NCBI GenBank assembly: GCA_021734665.1
Contig: JAIPIN010000005.1
Span: 1-39,868 of the forward strand
DNA length: 39,868 bases
From: Kiritimatiellales bacterium
Lineage (GTDB): Bacteria; Patescibacteriota; Gracilibacteria; Peribacterales; Peribacteraceae
Direction: 5' to 3'
Shown piece after piece: positions 7,279-15,106 of the stretch. The first letter of the stretch is position 1, and every line of letters starts with the position of its first letter. The position numbers were made by a program, and so were the translations under genes. The notes below the pieces were generated by a model. The model saw only the letters and a program-made list of their open reading frames with translations, did not search any database and was not told the DNA's origin.

Positions 7279-7764
7279 ATGCACATCTCCCTCGTCGCAG
7301 CGGCATCGGAAAATAACGTCATAGGCAAAGACGGCGGTATTCCTTGGGATTTGCCTGATGACTTTAAGCACTTTCATGATGCAACAGCAGGTAAGCCAAT
7401 TATTATGGGTCGCAAAACTCAAGACTCAATTGGGCGAGTGCTTCCGGGGCGTAGAAATATTGTAGTGACTAGACAGGATATGGAGATAGAAGGATGCGAC
7501 GTAGTACATTCCATAGAAGAGGCTCTGGCGCTTGTAAAAGATGAGCCAGAAGTTGCAGTGATTGGAGGAGGGGAGATTTATAAACAAGCTTTACCACATG
7601 CAAACATCATTGATCTCACTCGTGTACATACAACTATCGAGGATGGGAACGCATTCTTTCCTGAATTCTCGGATGATGAGTGGGAACAAGTATCTGCTGA
7701 GCGACATGAGGCGGATGAGCGACATGCGTTGCCGTTTACTTTCTTGTTGTATAGACGAAAATAA
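7279..7764 (+). CDS. folA: Dihydrofolate reductase
   Basis: A 161-residue DHFR, reducing dihydrofolate to tetrahydrofolate with NADPH. Family motifs: SLVAAASENNVIGKDGGIPW, the acidic substrate-binding residue in WDLPDDF (Asp28, equivalent to E. coli Asp27), IIMGRKT, and the NADPH-binding VIGGGEIYKQALP. It is the normal length. The start ATG directly follows the inverted repeat, with no Shine-Dalgarno, so translation is probably leaderless, coupled or helped by the hairpin. Confidence 0.97.
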   Translation: MHISLVAAASENNVIGKDGGIPWDLPDDFKHFHDATAGKPIIMGRKTQDSIGRVLPGRRNIVVTRQDMEIEGCDVVHSIEEALALVKDEPEVAVIGGGEIYKQALPHANIIDLTRVHTTIEDGNAFFPEFSDDEWEQVSAERHEADERHALPFTFLLYRRK

Positions 7765-7785
7765 TCGTGATTTGTATTGCGTATG

Positions 7786-7813
7786 AGTTAAGCAGTTGCG
7801 CAACTGCTTAACT
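7786..7813. repeat. Perfect 28-nt palindrome after folA
   Basis: A perfect, loopless palindrome, AGTTAAGCAGTTGC followed by its exact reverse complement. The core is TTGCGCAA. It lies 21 nt after the folA stop and is followed by GGCTTTTTAT, so the transcript could also act as a terminator hairpin. Confidence 0.9.
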
Positions 7814-7828
7814 AGTTCAGGCTTTTTA

Positions 7829-7894
7829 TAAACATATATTTGCGCAAATATGTTAATGTTTTTTCTATTATACAAACATTTAACTAAATGTTTA
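7829..7894. repeat. Two further palindromes in the folA downstream region
   Basis: Around 7832-7855, AACATATATTTGC is followed by GCAAATATGTT: the same TTTGCGCAAA core with different flanks. At about 7875-7894, AAACATTTA and TAAATGTTT form a 9-bp stem with a 2-nt loop. With the palindrome at 7786 this makes three adjacent symmetric elements in a gap of about 280 nt. The rest of the gap (7895-8041) shows no gene. Confidence 0.75.
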
Positions 7895-8041
7895 TAGGGT
7901 TAAAAAGAAGGGCAAAGTATATATGAAATGATTCTAAGAATGCTCGTATTTTTGCCTTTTGTAAGCCAAAAAGTAAGTGGGATCACACTTTTGTTGGCTC
8001 TTTGATTGTTCAGGATAAATATATCCGTATGCTTAGTGCAC

Positions 8042-8746
8042 ATGGCACTTTCTGAATCAGGATTGGCACACGATATAGTTTATACAAATGCACAAGAAGG
8101 TAACTCTGGTTACAGAGTTTCGGAAGGCATCAAGCGTGTGGCACGCGGGTTAGAAGATGTTCGTAGAGGTGTGCACACTCAGGCTGGAGGAGTAATGCCC
8201 GAGAGCGTGCAAGAATTTGTACGATCACCAGATGCAATTTCTACTATAGATGTACAAGCTGTAGAAACAACACTTAAGAAAACTGCGAGTGATATTCAGT
8301 CGTTAGTTGGTGGGGAAGAGGTTACCGAGCTAGAAGCTGGTGTTGCAGGTCAGGCGTATCAAGGCGTAGTAGGAAGCTCACAGATTGATATAACATCCTC
8401 TATAACTTCGGATGTAGAGGGTGGTTCTATTGTAGATACAACACAGCTTGATGATGTTGTTAAGCATGAGAAGAGGCATGAGGCTCAATCTTCCAGTTGG
8501 AACGCAGAAGAAGTATTAATTGAACAAGGTGGAAGTATCCTTACACTTACGCGCCGAGAGATTTCCGAAGCAGATTCAATGTTGGTTCAATCTACACTCG
8601 AGAATGTATCGGGTGAATATAGAGATATATTCCAGACTGTGACGGGCATTCTTTCTAATGAACAAATACGTTCCGTTGCTGAGTCGGGGGATTTGGCTGG
8701 GTTACAAGCCCAGATGCAAACAACAGCAGATACAACTACTGTTTAA
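8042..8746 (+). CDS. Unknown protein with an HExxH motif
   Basis: About 234 residues from the ATG at 8042; the frame is open to a TTG at 8006, and the start is uncertain because no ribosome site is visible. The protein is acidic and soluble, with no signal peptide or membrane helix seen. The only recognisable feature is HEKRH (about residues 142-146) preceded by TTQLDDVVK and followed by EAQSSSWNAEEVLIE, the layout of a short zinc-metallopeptidase helix with a possible third acidic ligand. The N-terminal half (EGIKRVARGLEDVRRGVHTQ and the EFVRSPDAIST region) is helical. I do not recognise the family; peptidase activity is a guess from one motif. It converges on secD. Confidence 0.7.
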   Translation: MALSESGLAHDIVYTNAQEGNSGYRVSEGIKRVARGLEDVRRGVHTQAGGVMPESVQEFVRSPDAISTIDVQAVETTLKKTASDIQSLVGGEEVTELEAGVAGQAYQGVVGSSQIDITSSITSDVEGGSIVDTTQLDDVVKHEKRHEAQSSSWNAEEVLIEQGGSILTLTRREISEADSMLVQSTLENVSGEYRDIFQTVTGILSNEQIRSVAESGDLAGLQAQMQTTADTTTV

Positions 8747-8765
8747 GCTTTGTTGCTTAAAAGTA

Positions 8766-11192
8766 TTAAGCTTGTGGTTCTTTAGGAGCCTTCACTCCAA
8801 ATAGTGCTGTATTCTCAGCCAGAGGAGACTTTGCGATGCGATGTAGTAACCACTTTGTTACAACAATTGCAGAGAACATAGAGATTAGTACTCCCATACC
8901 AAGAGTGGCAGCAAATCCACGAACAATAGATGTTCCAACCAAGAATAGGACAACACATGTAATGAATGTAGAAACGTTACCGTCACGGATAGAAGGCCAT
9001 GCACGTTGGAATCCAGTTTCTACAGCAGTTGTGAACATCTTGCCTTTTCTTAGCTCCTCTTTTATTCGTTCAAAGATAAGGATATTTGCATCTACTGCCA
9101 TACCAATACTCAAGATAATTCCGGCCATACCTGCAAGAGTTAGCACAATGTATTGTCCGGAGAACAGAAACAATGGAACCTTAAGTAAGGCTAAGAACAA
9201 AACAGCATATGCACATAATGCTATGTCTGCGATTAATCCTAATATCCTATACATCAAGATCATAAATAGCATAAGTATTGCTATACCAATTAGCGCAGCT
9301 TCTACAGAAGTATTAAGCGCTTGTGCACCAAGTGTTGCTTCTACTGTCCTTTGTCCTGCAAGATAAATAGGAGCGGGGATTGCACCTGTATTTAGATCCA
9401 CTGCTAGATTCTTGGCTTCTTCAAAGTTTTGGCTTCCTGTAATAACGGCAACTCCTCCTGAAATCTCGGTTTGCACAGTAGGTGCAGATACCAAAGTCCC
9501 TCCTACAAAGATTGCAATGCGCTTTCCAACATTATTCTTGGTAAGTTCATAGAATAGCTCGCCTCCTTCTGCATCAAATGTTATCTGTACTACTGGCAAG
9601 TTGGTTGTTGGATCTAGTGTTACAGTAGCAGAACGGAAATGTTTACCATCAAGAGTTGTATCTTTCCATCCAGTTGGTAGTAGAGAAAAGAAAAGAGATC
9701 GAATTGTAATGGCATCTTCATCTCTTTGTATTGCATTAGATTCTATATCGGTTGCAAATTTATCTGCACGTTCAAATGCGCCTTCTCCCTTAATGGTTAA
9801 TGCATCAAAACTTACGAGATCTGGCTTCTTTTCTGGTGCGATATCGGATTTTATAAGGTGATATCCAAATTGTGTTTCTGTTGGCTCACTTACTTCTCCT
9901 TCGGCTAGATCAAAAGAGACTGCCTCGAATGCTGGTACCATTGTTCCGCGTCCAAATTCGCCTAGACTTCCTCCTTCTACTCCAGAAGGTCCATCGGAGT
10001 ATTCTTTTGCAAGATCTGCGAATTCCTCACCTTCATCAATGCGAGTTTTTAGTTCCTGCGCAAGTGCCAATGCTTCTCCTGCAGTCCTAGTTACAGATTC
10101 ATCGGTAGATAGTGCACCTTCAAATGCAATTAGGATATGGCTTGCGGTCATTACTTCACTTCCTTCTGTTCTAGATCGCATGAATAAAATAGCCGCCTCT
10201 TCTTCTGTTACAGAAACAGGACGAATATCGCCTACGCTCATTTCTGATAGCGCATTTTCAACACTGTCATCGTTGATAAGAGCAACGTCATCATTAGTTT
10301 GATATGTAGCCCCGTCTTCTATATCTGCAATATGTTCAAGTGCAAGTTCTGGATTATCTATCACTCGTCCTTTTGATTCTCGTGGCTTAACAACTTCTGC
10401 TATAAAGATACCTGGAATTTCTTGAAATGTAATATTCCCATCACTGTCTTGTTGAGGAATGCTGATCGATCCATCAATCTTTTTAGCTCCAGAATCGATG
10501 TCATTCTCCCATAGCTTTTCTAGACCATCGAAGAGTTCATCGTAGAAGAATTCACGCTCATTATCGTAACCAACACCTAGTTCATCACTCATGTCTTCGC
10601 CGACAACTGCGAGCTCCTCGCCAGCTTGAATGCGTTCCATAATTGCATCTGCACGCGCGCGTACTTCTGAGTCATATTCATCTGTTGCTTCGGTGAATTC
10701 CTCTTTGAATTCCAGTTTAATGGTTTTCCCAACGGTATTTATACATTCTTGTGTATCTACTACTCCAGGACATTCAACTAAGAGATGTTTCTCATTTCCT
10801 ATATAAGATGGAGTGATCACAGCTTCGCTAACACCGAGTGCATTAATTCTGCGTTCCAGTACTGTGCGGATTGCTTCAACAATATTGCGTTGCTGATCGT
10901 CGATTGCTAGCTTTTGTGCACGCAATCCTGCAATACGATCTGGCGCAGCATCTTGGCTTTCTAGATCGGCGATTTGTTGGTCTAAGGCCTCAATCTGTTC
11001 TAGCATCTCTCTTTCAGAAATACGAAAATCTAATTGCGTTCCGCCAATAAGATCCAATCCGTAGTGCAGTTTCGCACTATGAAGGAAGGATGGAACAAAC
11101 TGTCGTTTGTCCTGAGGAATTGCGATAACAATTACCAATACTGCGATAACTACAGTAAGAATTGGCCAAGATTTAGAGCGTTTTATTGCCAT
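8766..11192 (-). CDS. secD: SecD with an inserted parvulin (PpiC) domain
   Basis: An 808-residue SecD-type translocase subunit. Order: first membrane helix (about 11-25); P1 start with GLDLIGGTQLDF (45-56) and the helix NIVEAIRTVLERRINALGVSEAVI; a long insertion from about 165 to 455; the P1 head (about 507-605, VQITFDAEGGELFYELTKNN ... EEAKNLAVDLNTGAIPAP); and a five-helix RND-type membrane domain with GMAVDANILIFERIKEEL (697-714). Within the insertion, residues 348-452 are a parvulin: ASHILI, FADLAKEYSDGPSG, GGSLGEFGRGTMVPAFE, and FGYHLIKSD. Residues about 168-270 may be a second, degenerate copy (inference). SecD pulls translocated chains outward using the proton gradient; here a prolyl isomerase would meet them at the exit. 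No secF is adjacent. The gene follows its lipoprotein partner by 6 nt. Confidence 0.94.
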   Translation of the reverse strand: MAIKRSKSWPILTVVIAVLVIVIAIPQDKRQFVPSFLHSAKLHYGLDLIGGTQLDFRISEREMLEQIEALDQQIADLESQDAAPDRIAGLRAQKLAIDDQQRNIVEAIRTVLERRINALGVSEAVITPSYIGNEKHLLVECPGVVDTQECINTVGKTIKLEFKEEFTEATDEYDSEVRARADAIMERIQAGEELAVVGEDMSDELGVGYDNEREFFYDELFDGLEKLWENDIDSGAKKIDGSISIPQQDSDGNITFQEIPGIFIAEVVKPRESKGRVIDNPELALEHIADIEDGATYQTNDDVALINDDSVENALSEMSVGDIRPVSVTEEEAAILFMRSRTEGSEVMTASHILIAFEGALSTDESVTRTAGEALALAQELKTRIDEGEEFADLAKEYSDGPSGVEGGSLGEFGRGTMVPAFEAVSFDLAEGEVSEPTETQFGYHLIKSDIAPEKKPDLVSFDALTIKGEGAFERADKFATDIESNAIQRDEDAITIRSLFFSLLPTGWKDTTLDGKHFRSATVTLDPTTNLPVVQITFDAEGGELFYELTKNNVGKRIAIFVGGTLVSAPTVQTEISGGVAVITGSQNFEEAKNLAVDLNTGAIPAPIYLAGQRTVEATLGAQALNTSVEAALIGIAILMLFMILMYRILGLIADIALCAYAVLFLALLKVPLFLFSGQYIVLTLAGMAGIILSIGMAVDANILIFERIKEELRKGKMFTTAVETGFQRAWPSIRDGNVSTFITCVVLFLVGTSIVRGFAATLGMGVLISMFSAIVVTKWLLHRIAKSPLAENTALFGVKAPKEPQA

Positions 11193-11198
11193 AGGAGA

Positions 11199-11858
11199 TT
11201 ATTGTACACGGGTAAAAGTAACGTACGCCCCAACATTAACATCATCAGCAAATACTTGTGCGAGTTCTGAGCTGGGGATACCAGAAATAATAATTTTGGA
11301 TTTGAATCCTCCTTCTTGAATTGTGTGTGCTGCTACCAATCCGCCACGAGCGAAGATCCCGACCTTCTTTTCTTTGTTTTCTTCTAATACCTGTGTCCAA
11401 ATTGCAGAACCTTCTTCTGTAAAGTTAATTTGAATGGTGCTCGTTCCATCTTGTAGGGCTTCAGCTTCTACCCATTCAACACTTTTTTCGGTAATTCCTA
11501 CTTCTTTAAATCTGCCAAAATTTTCATTTTCTAGATCAGCTTCTTCATCTTCGCCAGCTTCTATCATTACGCGAAACATAAGTGGCGTAGTGAGATTGAT
11601 TGCAAGCATATCTGCTGTCTCTTTGTTCTTAACTGTTACAGTCATTATTTTATCATCTCCTTTATCTTCCATAGAGATAGTTGGGATTTCTTCTTCAAGC
11701 GCAAATACCATACGTTCCACTACATTCTCGCTCGCAGCAGATAGCATGCTGAGCTTGCTAGGATCTTCTGTATCGAAAGATATATCCATTTTTAGTGATG
11801 ATCTTGCACATCCAGCTAATAGAAGTAATGCCGCTGATGAGAGGAGGATTTTTTTCAT
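11199..11858 (-). CDS. Lipoprotein resembling the SecD P1 (extracytoplasmic) domain
   Basis: A 219-residue lipoprotein: MKKILLSSAALLLLAGC, lipobox LAGC, Cys17. No other membrane helix is seen. The mature part parallels the SecD P1 domain of the next gene by eye: NVVERMVFALEEEIPTISME with ADMLAINLTTPLMFRVM matches the P1 base, and IQINFTEEGSAIWTQVLEEN ... VGIFARGGLVAAHTIQEGGF ... ELAQVFADDVNVGA matches the P1 head. It therefore looks like a free, lipid-anchored SecD P1 paralogue. Just 6 nt separate it from secD, so the two are almost certainly co-expressed and probably work together at the translocon exit. The homology is my reading of shared patterns, not a computed alignment. Confidence 0.82.
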   Translation of the reverse strand: MKKILLSSAALLLLAGCARSSLKMDISFDTEDPSKLSMLSAASENVVERMVFALEEEIPTISMEDKGDDKIMTVTVKNKETADMLAINLTTPLMFRVMIEAGEDEEADLENENFGRFKEVGITEKSVEWVEAEALQDGTSTIQINFTEEGSAIWTQVLEENKEKKVGIFARGGLVAAHTIQEGGFKSKIIISGIPSSELAQVFADDVNVGAYVTFTRVQ

Positions 11859-11886
11859 AAAACAACCTTATTGGTAAGTTGGGGTG

Positions 11887-11915
11887 AGTCTATGGAAGTA
11901 TTTGGCAGAGCGCAA
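11887..11915 (-). promoter_or_regulatory. Putative promoter of the SecD operon
   Basis: On the minus strand, TTGCGC (11915-11910), a 17-nt spacer, then TAGACT (11892-11887). The predicted start lies about 20 nt before the lipoprotein ATG at 11858, leaving space for the AAGG at -10 to -7 as a weak ribosome site. Confidence 0.45.
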
Positions 11916-11943
11916 TTGAGCGGAGGTTTTTCTTTGAATTTGT

Positions 11944-12040
11944 AAGGAAACCAAGGAATCCGAGGAAATCGAAGAAATCAAAGAAAATTGCTCCTCAAAT
12001 TCGTCGATTTCCTCAAATTCGTCGATTTCCTTGGTTCTTT
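11944..12040. repeat. Word-repeat hairpin with an 18-nt tandem repeat
   Basis: The left arm 11944-11987 is built from GGAAATCGA/GGAATC/GAAATCA words. The right arm contains two perfect tandem copies of CCTCAAATTCGTCGATTT (11993-12010 and 12011-12028), then CCTTGGTTCTTTT. The arms pair imperfectly with almost no loop. It lies between the start of the SecD operon and the end of the nucleotidyltransferase gene. Confidence 0.85.
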
Positions 12041-12042
12041 TG

Positions 12043-13002
12043 TTAATTCTCTTGCACCAACTTCGTATTCTCCCTAATCATCTTGCCCACCAAATCTACT
12101 CCTTTTAGCTCGCAATGATGATCTAAGATGCAATTTGTAAGCTCACAGTCTTCTACTGTGCAATCTTCGAAGAGAACGACGTTCTTGAGAGTACTTTTAG
12201 TGACTTTTGAACGTTGTCCAAGTACCACACTTTCTTCTATTTGAGTTTCACCATAGCTTGCTCCATCTTCAGCGATTATTCGATCGCCAACCAACGCTCT
12301 GGTTGCTTCTAGGTATGCATCAAACGATCCGATGTCAAACCACAGATCAGAGAAGGTAAAACATTCTACAGTCTGATTTTTTCTCAAAAGTTCCTCGAAG
12401 ATTCCTCCCACGTTATCGGGATGCTCCTTTGCATATTCGATGAGTATGGGAAGTGTGTTTGCTGGAAGGATCGAACAGCCGGTTGAGACGAGTGTGGATT
12501 TTGGGTTGGTGGGTTTTTCTTCAAATGAGGAAACGTTGCGCTTTCTGTTTTCATCAAGAATTACAGTGCCGAAAGATTTTGCTCGTTCTAAGTCTTTAAT
12601 GTCATGTGTTGCAAGGAGTGCATTGGATTTATAGGCCTTGATGAATTCTTTAAGATCAAAACCAATGTAGTTATCACCTGTAAGCAGAAGAATATCATCA
12701 TCAATATTCGCATCTTTGACCCACTGCGCAACTGCACCGAGTGCACCAAGTTTCTGGTCATCGTGATTTGTATCTTCAATCAATATTTCTATATTCGATC
12801 TATTAAGACTTTGTTTCCATTCTTCAAAACCTTCTTTAAAGACGGCGTTCGTACTTACCGTTACAGCGATATCTTCAGGAATCTTTTCTACTATATGTGT
12901 GAGGATTGGTTTTCCGGCTAGTGGAAGCAGAGGCTTGGCTCTCTTCTCCGTAAGAGGCCATAGTCTGGTGGCAAAACCGCCGGCGAGGATGAAGGCGTGC
13001 AT
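12043..13002 (-). CDS. Sugar-phosphate nucleotidyltransferase
   Basis: A 319-residue enzyme of the RmlA/GlmU-like family, forming NDP-sugars from sugar-1-phosphate and NTP. The N-terminus has the nucleotide-binding loop LAGGFATRLWPLTEKRAKPL with KPLLPLAGKPI. GDNYIGFD carries the metal-binding Asp, and SSFEEKP and WFDIGSFDAYLEA are typical of this family. After about residue 240 hexapeptide-like repeats form a short left-handed beta-helix (VVLGQRSKVTKSTLKNVVLF). The exact sugar cannot be read from the sequence. On the minus strand a TACAAT box (13017-13012) lies 9 nt before the ATG, suggesting a leaderless message. It is near a glycosylphosphotransferase remnant, consistent with a surface-glycan role. 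Confidence 0.9.
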   Translation of the reverse strand: MHAFILAGGFATRLWPLTEKRAKPLLPLAGKPILTHIVEKIPEDIAVTVSTNAVFKEGFEEWKQSLNRSNIEILIEDTNHDDQKLGALGAVAQWVKDANIDDDILLLTGDNYIGFDLKEFIKAYKSNALLATHDIKDLERAKSFGTVILDENRKRNVSSFEEKPTNPKSTLVSTGCSILPANTLPILIEYAKEHPDNVGGIFEELLRKNQTVECFTFSDLWFDIGSFDAYLEATRALVGDRIIAEDGASYGETQIEESVVLGQRSKVTKSTLKNVVLFEDCTVEDCELTNCILDHHCELKGVDLVGKMIRENTKLVQEN

Positions 13003-13086
13003 CGTTGGAGAATTGTAGGGTATTGCAGTCTTTTAAGCATTAAAATGTAAGAATCTTTTTATTCTTTTTTGTAACCAAAAAAGAAC

Positions 13087-13236
13087 CAAAAAAGTTTCGC
13101 GCTGTGATTGTTCACGGATCAGCCTTAACCAAATGTTCCGCTGCAAAAATGATCCCCCTCCGCCTGCCTACTACATTTTTGCTATGCTCCACATTTGGAG
13201 GCTGAAACCGTTCACAATCAATGCGCGAACATTATT
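13087..13236. repeat. Long imperfect palindrome (about 150 nt)
   Basis: The left arm (about 13090-13152) and right arm (about 13171-13236) are reverse complements with small bulges. Shared blocks in order from the base are TTCGCGC, TGATTGT, ACGG, TCAGCC, CCAAATGT and GCAAAAATG. The loop (about 13153-13170) is C-rich. It follows TTTTTTGTAACCAAAAAAG (13066-13084), a small palindrome of its own. No coding sequence is convincing here. Unlike the word-repeat hairpins, the arms are not internally repetitive. Confidence 0.85.
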
Positions 13237-13294
13237 TTCTTCAGTTTTCATTCCCTTGTCTCCTTATGAGCCCTTTTACTCCTTTGTCTCTTCC

Positions 13295-14095
13295 TTAAAA
13301 GAACCACTTCCACCATCGTTTGTTTGCGCTAACCATAGTTACAGGTAATCCTTCTAGTGATTCGGTGTGCTCATCTCGTTCCACAATTCCAAGAACTGAT
13401 GGTAAGAGCAGGTATGTAATTTTGCGTTGTCTGCATGCACTCAGCAGATTAAGTGATTGTTCCAAATCACTACATTGAATTAAATGCGTGATCTTTTTTT
13501 GTTCCAATACCTCTTCTAGTTTGTTTAACTTTCCTAAAACTGGAACTCCGGCGATCTCTTTGTCTGGTGCTCCCCGTCCATCCAGAATTGCAACAGGGCA
13601 GAGGGGATTGCGTTTCTTTATCAGTGATTCAACTAGTTTCCTAGACTCTCGTGTTGCACCAACAATAAGAGTTGGGAATGCCGGCGACCCAGCACTTAAA
13701 ACTCTGCGTTGAATGTTTTGGAAAACAATGTGCCAGATGTATGTGGCAAAAGTTGTTAATATGAATGCGTATATAAGGAGGAGCCTGCTGAAAAATGTAG
13801 TGTATTTAAAGAAGTAAGTAAGTGAGAAGAGTGCCAATCCAACCAGCGCAGCATAAGAAATATAAGCAAGGTTCCTCATAGAAATCTGATTTCTGGTCAT
13901 ATGGAATGTACGAGTTGTTGCCAAAACAATTATCCAAAGAGGAGATACTATTGCAACAATTGTGATGTACTGACTGAATGGAAAGTCTGTAGAGAATATG
14001 AATCCAACACGTAAGAAGTATGCCAATGCGTATACTCCTATAAAGAGGGCTATATCACTCAGGAGCCAGAGGGTGAGGAGGATTTTGGGACGCAT
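13295..14095 (-). CDS. Polyprenyl glycosylphosphotransferase remnant: membrane and CoA-binding-like domains only
   Basis: A 266-residue protein with four N-terminal membrane helices (about 5-27, 42-62, 77-98, 102-125) followed by a Rossmann-like domain (LIVGATRESRKLVESLIKK ... VAILDGRGAPDKEIAGVPVLG ... HLIQCSD). This is the N-terminal half of WbaP/WecA-independent sugar-1-phosphate transferases of the bacterial sugar transferase type. The C-terminal catalytic domain, with its KR-F-D and Asp-Glu motifs, is missing: the chain ends at SANKRWWKWFF just where that domain should begin. The 290 nt downstream hold no catalytic domain but a long palindrome. It may be a decayed enzyme, or a deliberately catalytic-less scaffold. 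The stop is clean and the frame intact over 266 codons, which favours a functional short protein. Confidence 0.82.
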   Translation of the reverse strand: MRPKILLTLWLLSDIALFIGVYALAYFLRVGFIFSTDFPFSQYITIVAIVSPLWIIVLATTRTFHMTRNQISMRNLAYISYAALVGLALFSLTYFFKYTTFFSRLLLIYAFILTTFATYIWHIVFQNIQRRVLSAGSPAFPTLIVGATRESRKLVESLIKKRNPLCPVAILDGRGAPDKEIAGVPVLGKLNKLEEVLEQKKITHLIQCSDLEQSLNLLSACRQRKITYLLLPSVLGIVERDEHTESLEGLPVTMVSANKRWWKWFF

Positions 14096-14098
14096 GGG

Positions 14099-14199
14099 AG
14101 AATTAAGAATTTAGAATGCAGAATTAAGAATTAACTATTGTATAGCAAGACATATTGTAGCTTTAATTCTCAATTCTCAATTCTCAATTCTCAATTTTT
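14099..14199. repeat. Word-repeat hairpin (word AGAATTAAGAATT)
   Basis: The left arm 14099-14134 repeats GAATTAAGAATTTAGAA-type words. The right arm 14163-14199 is TTCTCAATTCTCAATTCTCA and on, ending in TTTTTT. The spacer is about 28 nt. It sits between two minus-strand genes and touches the end of the peptidase gene. Confidence 0.85.
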
Positions 14200-15065
14200 T
14201 ATGAGTTCCACTGATATGCGAGTTTCGTAACATCCCAAGGCACTTCTCCTGTCCAATCATGTTCTCCTTCGGCTACAGTTTTGAATGTATTAAATACTAA
14301 CTCATTCATCCAACTATACTTAGCGGCCATTATTGGGTTTGTTTGCGCGCGCTCCTTGAAAGAATCATTCTGCAAAACAAAGTATGCAAAGGTTTCGGCA
14401 AAGTCTTCAAAAGGATCCCATGCTGCATAACCAGAGACAAAGTCTTCTGGTGATCCTGGGCGCTTATTCTTTGAATCTATCCAAGAGATTGAATAAAAAC
14501 TCACACTAGGGTCATCCATATATATAACTTCGGCACCATCTTTAAATGAGCTTGGTCTGTGAATGTCGCCACCTTGCATGCAGCCAAGATCGGTTACATG
14601 TCCGAACTCATGGACAAGTAAAGCTTTGAATTCATCATCGGGGACTTGTCCAGAAAGTATGATGGTGGTTTTTCCGGCAAGTCCTCTTCGTGAAGGGTTA
14701 TCGTAACGAACGTAGAAATTTTTAAGTTGAGATACACAGCTTTGTGGGAAGCTGCGCAAAACATCATTGGCAAGAATACGGTGACGCTGAAGGATGTCTG
14801 CTTGGTCTACAACTGGGAGTAGGGGGGCACTCTTCATAAGTCTTTGCTCACGTTGAGATTTTCTTAGCTGCATTGCAGCAATTGCTCTCTGTGTAATAGA
14901 GATATCTCTCTTTTGTGGGCGAAGTGATGCTTCGTGTTCCTCATTTTCCTCTTGGATTGTTGCGGTAGGCTGAGCTTGTGCTATGCTTACATTCGGTAGC
15001 ACAGGTGACAGGACACTACCCCTGAGGAGAAGGAAGCCGGTGAAGAGCAGGATTGGTGCTTTCAT
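14199..15065 (-). CDS. Secreted zinc-metallopeptidase-like protein
   Basis: A 288-residue protein with an N-terminal signal (MKAPILLFTGFLLLRGSVLS, probable cleavage near AQAQ at 29-32). A charged helical spacer follows, then a domain with VHEFGHVTDLG (HExxH at 152-156) and, 60-70 residues later, DPFEDFAETFAYFVL, which supplies the Glu expected as third zinc ligand in gluzincins. The arrangement resembles secreted metalloproteases related to anthrax lethal-factor type folds; the exact family is not certain. It would cleave extracellular or surface proteins. It is divergent from the methyltransferase at 15107 with only 41 nt between the starts, which must hold both promoters. Confidence 0.78.
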   Translation of the reverse strand: MKAPILLFTGFLLLRGSVLSPVLPNVSIAQAQPTATIQEENEEHEASLRPQKRDISITQRAIAAMQLRKSQREQRLMKSAPLLPVVDQADILQRHRILANDVLRSFPQSCVSQLKNFYVRYDNPSRRGLAGKTTIILSGQVPDDEFKALLVHEFGHVTDLGCMQGGDIHRPSSFKDGAEVIYMDDPSVSFYSISWIDSKNKRPGSPEDFVSGYAAWDPFEDFAETFAYFVLQNDSFKERAQTNPIMAAKYSWMNELVFNTFKTVAEGEHDWTGEVPWDVTKLAYQWNS

Positions 15066-15106
15066 GTCCTAAATAAAGTCGTTATTTATAAAGTAATTCT
15101 TGTAAT

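Noticed and set aside
6826-7280. Riboswitch in the thyA-folA region
   Set aside because: The symmetric sequence is explained by simple repeated words and there is no recognisable aptamer core.
8000-8766. secF next to secD
   Set aside because: The gene after secD is on the other strand and has no membrane helices; secF must be elsewhere.
13133-13348. Plus-strand frame across the long palindrome
   Set aside because: Its protein is dominated by the palindrome and the reverse strand of the glycosylphosphotransferase end.
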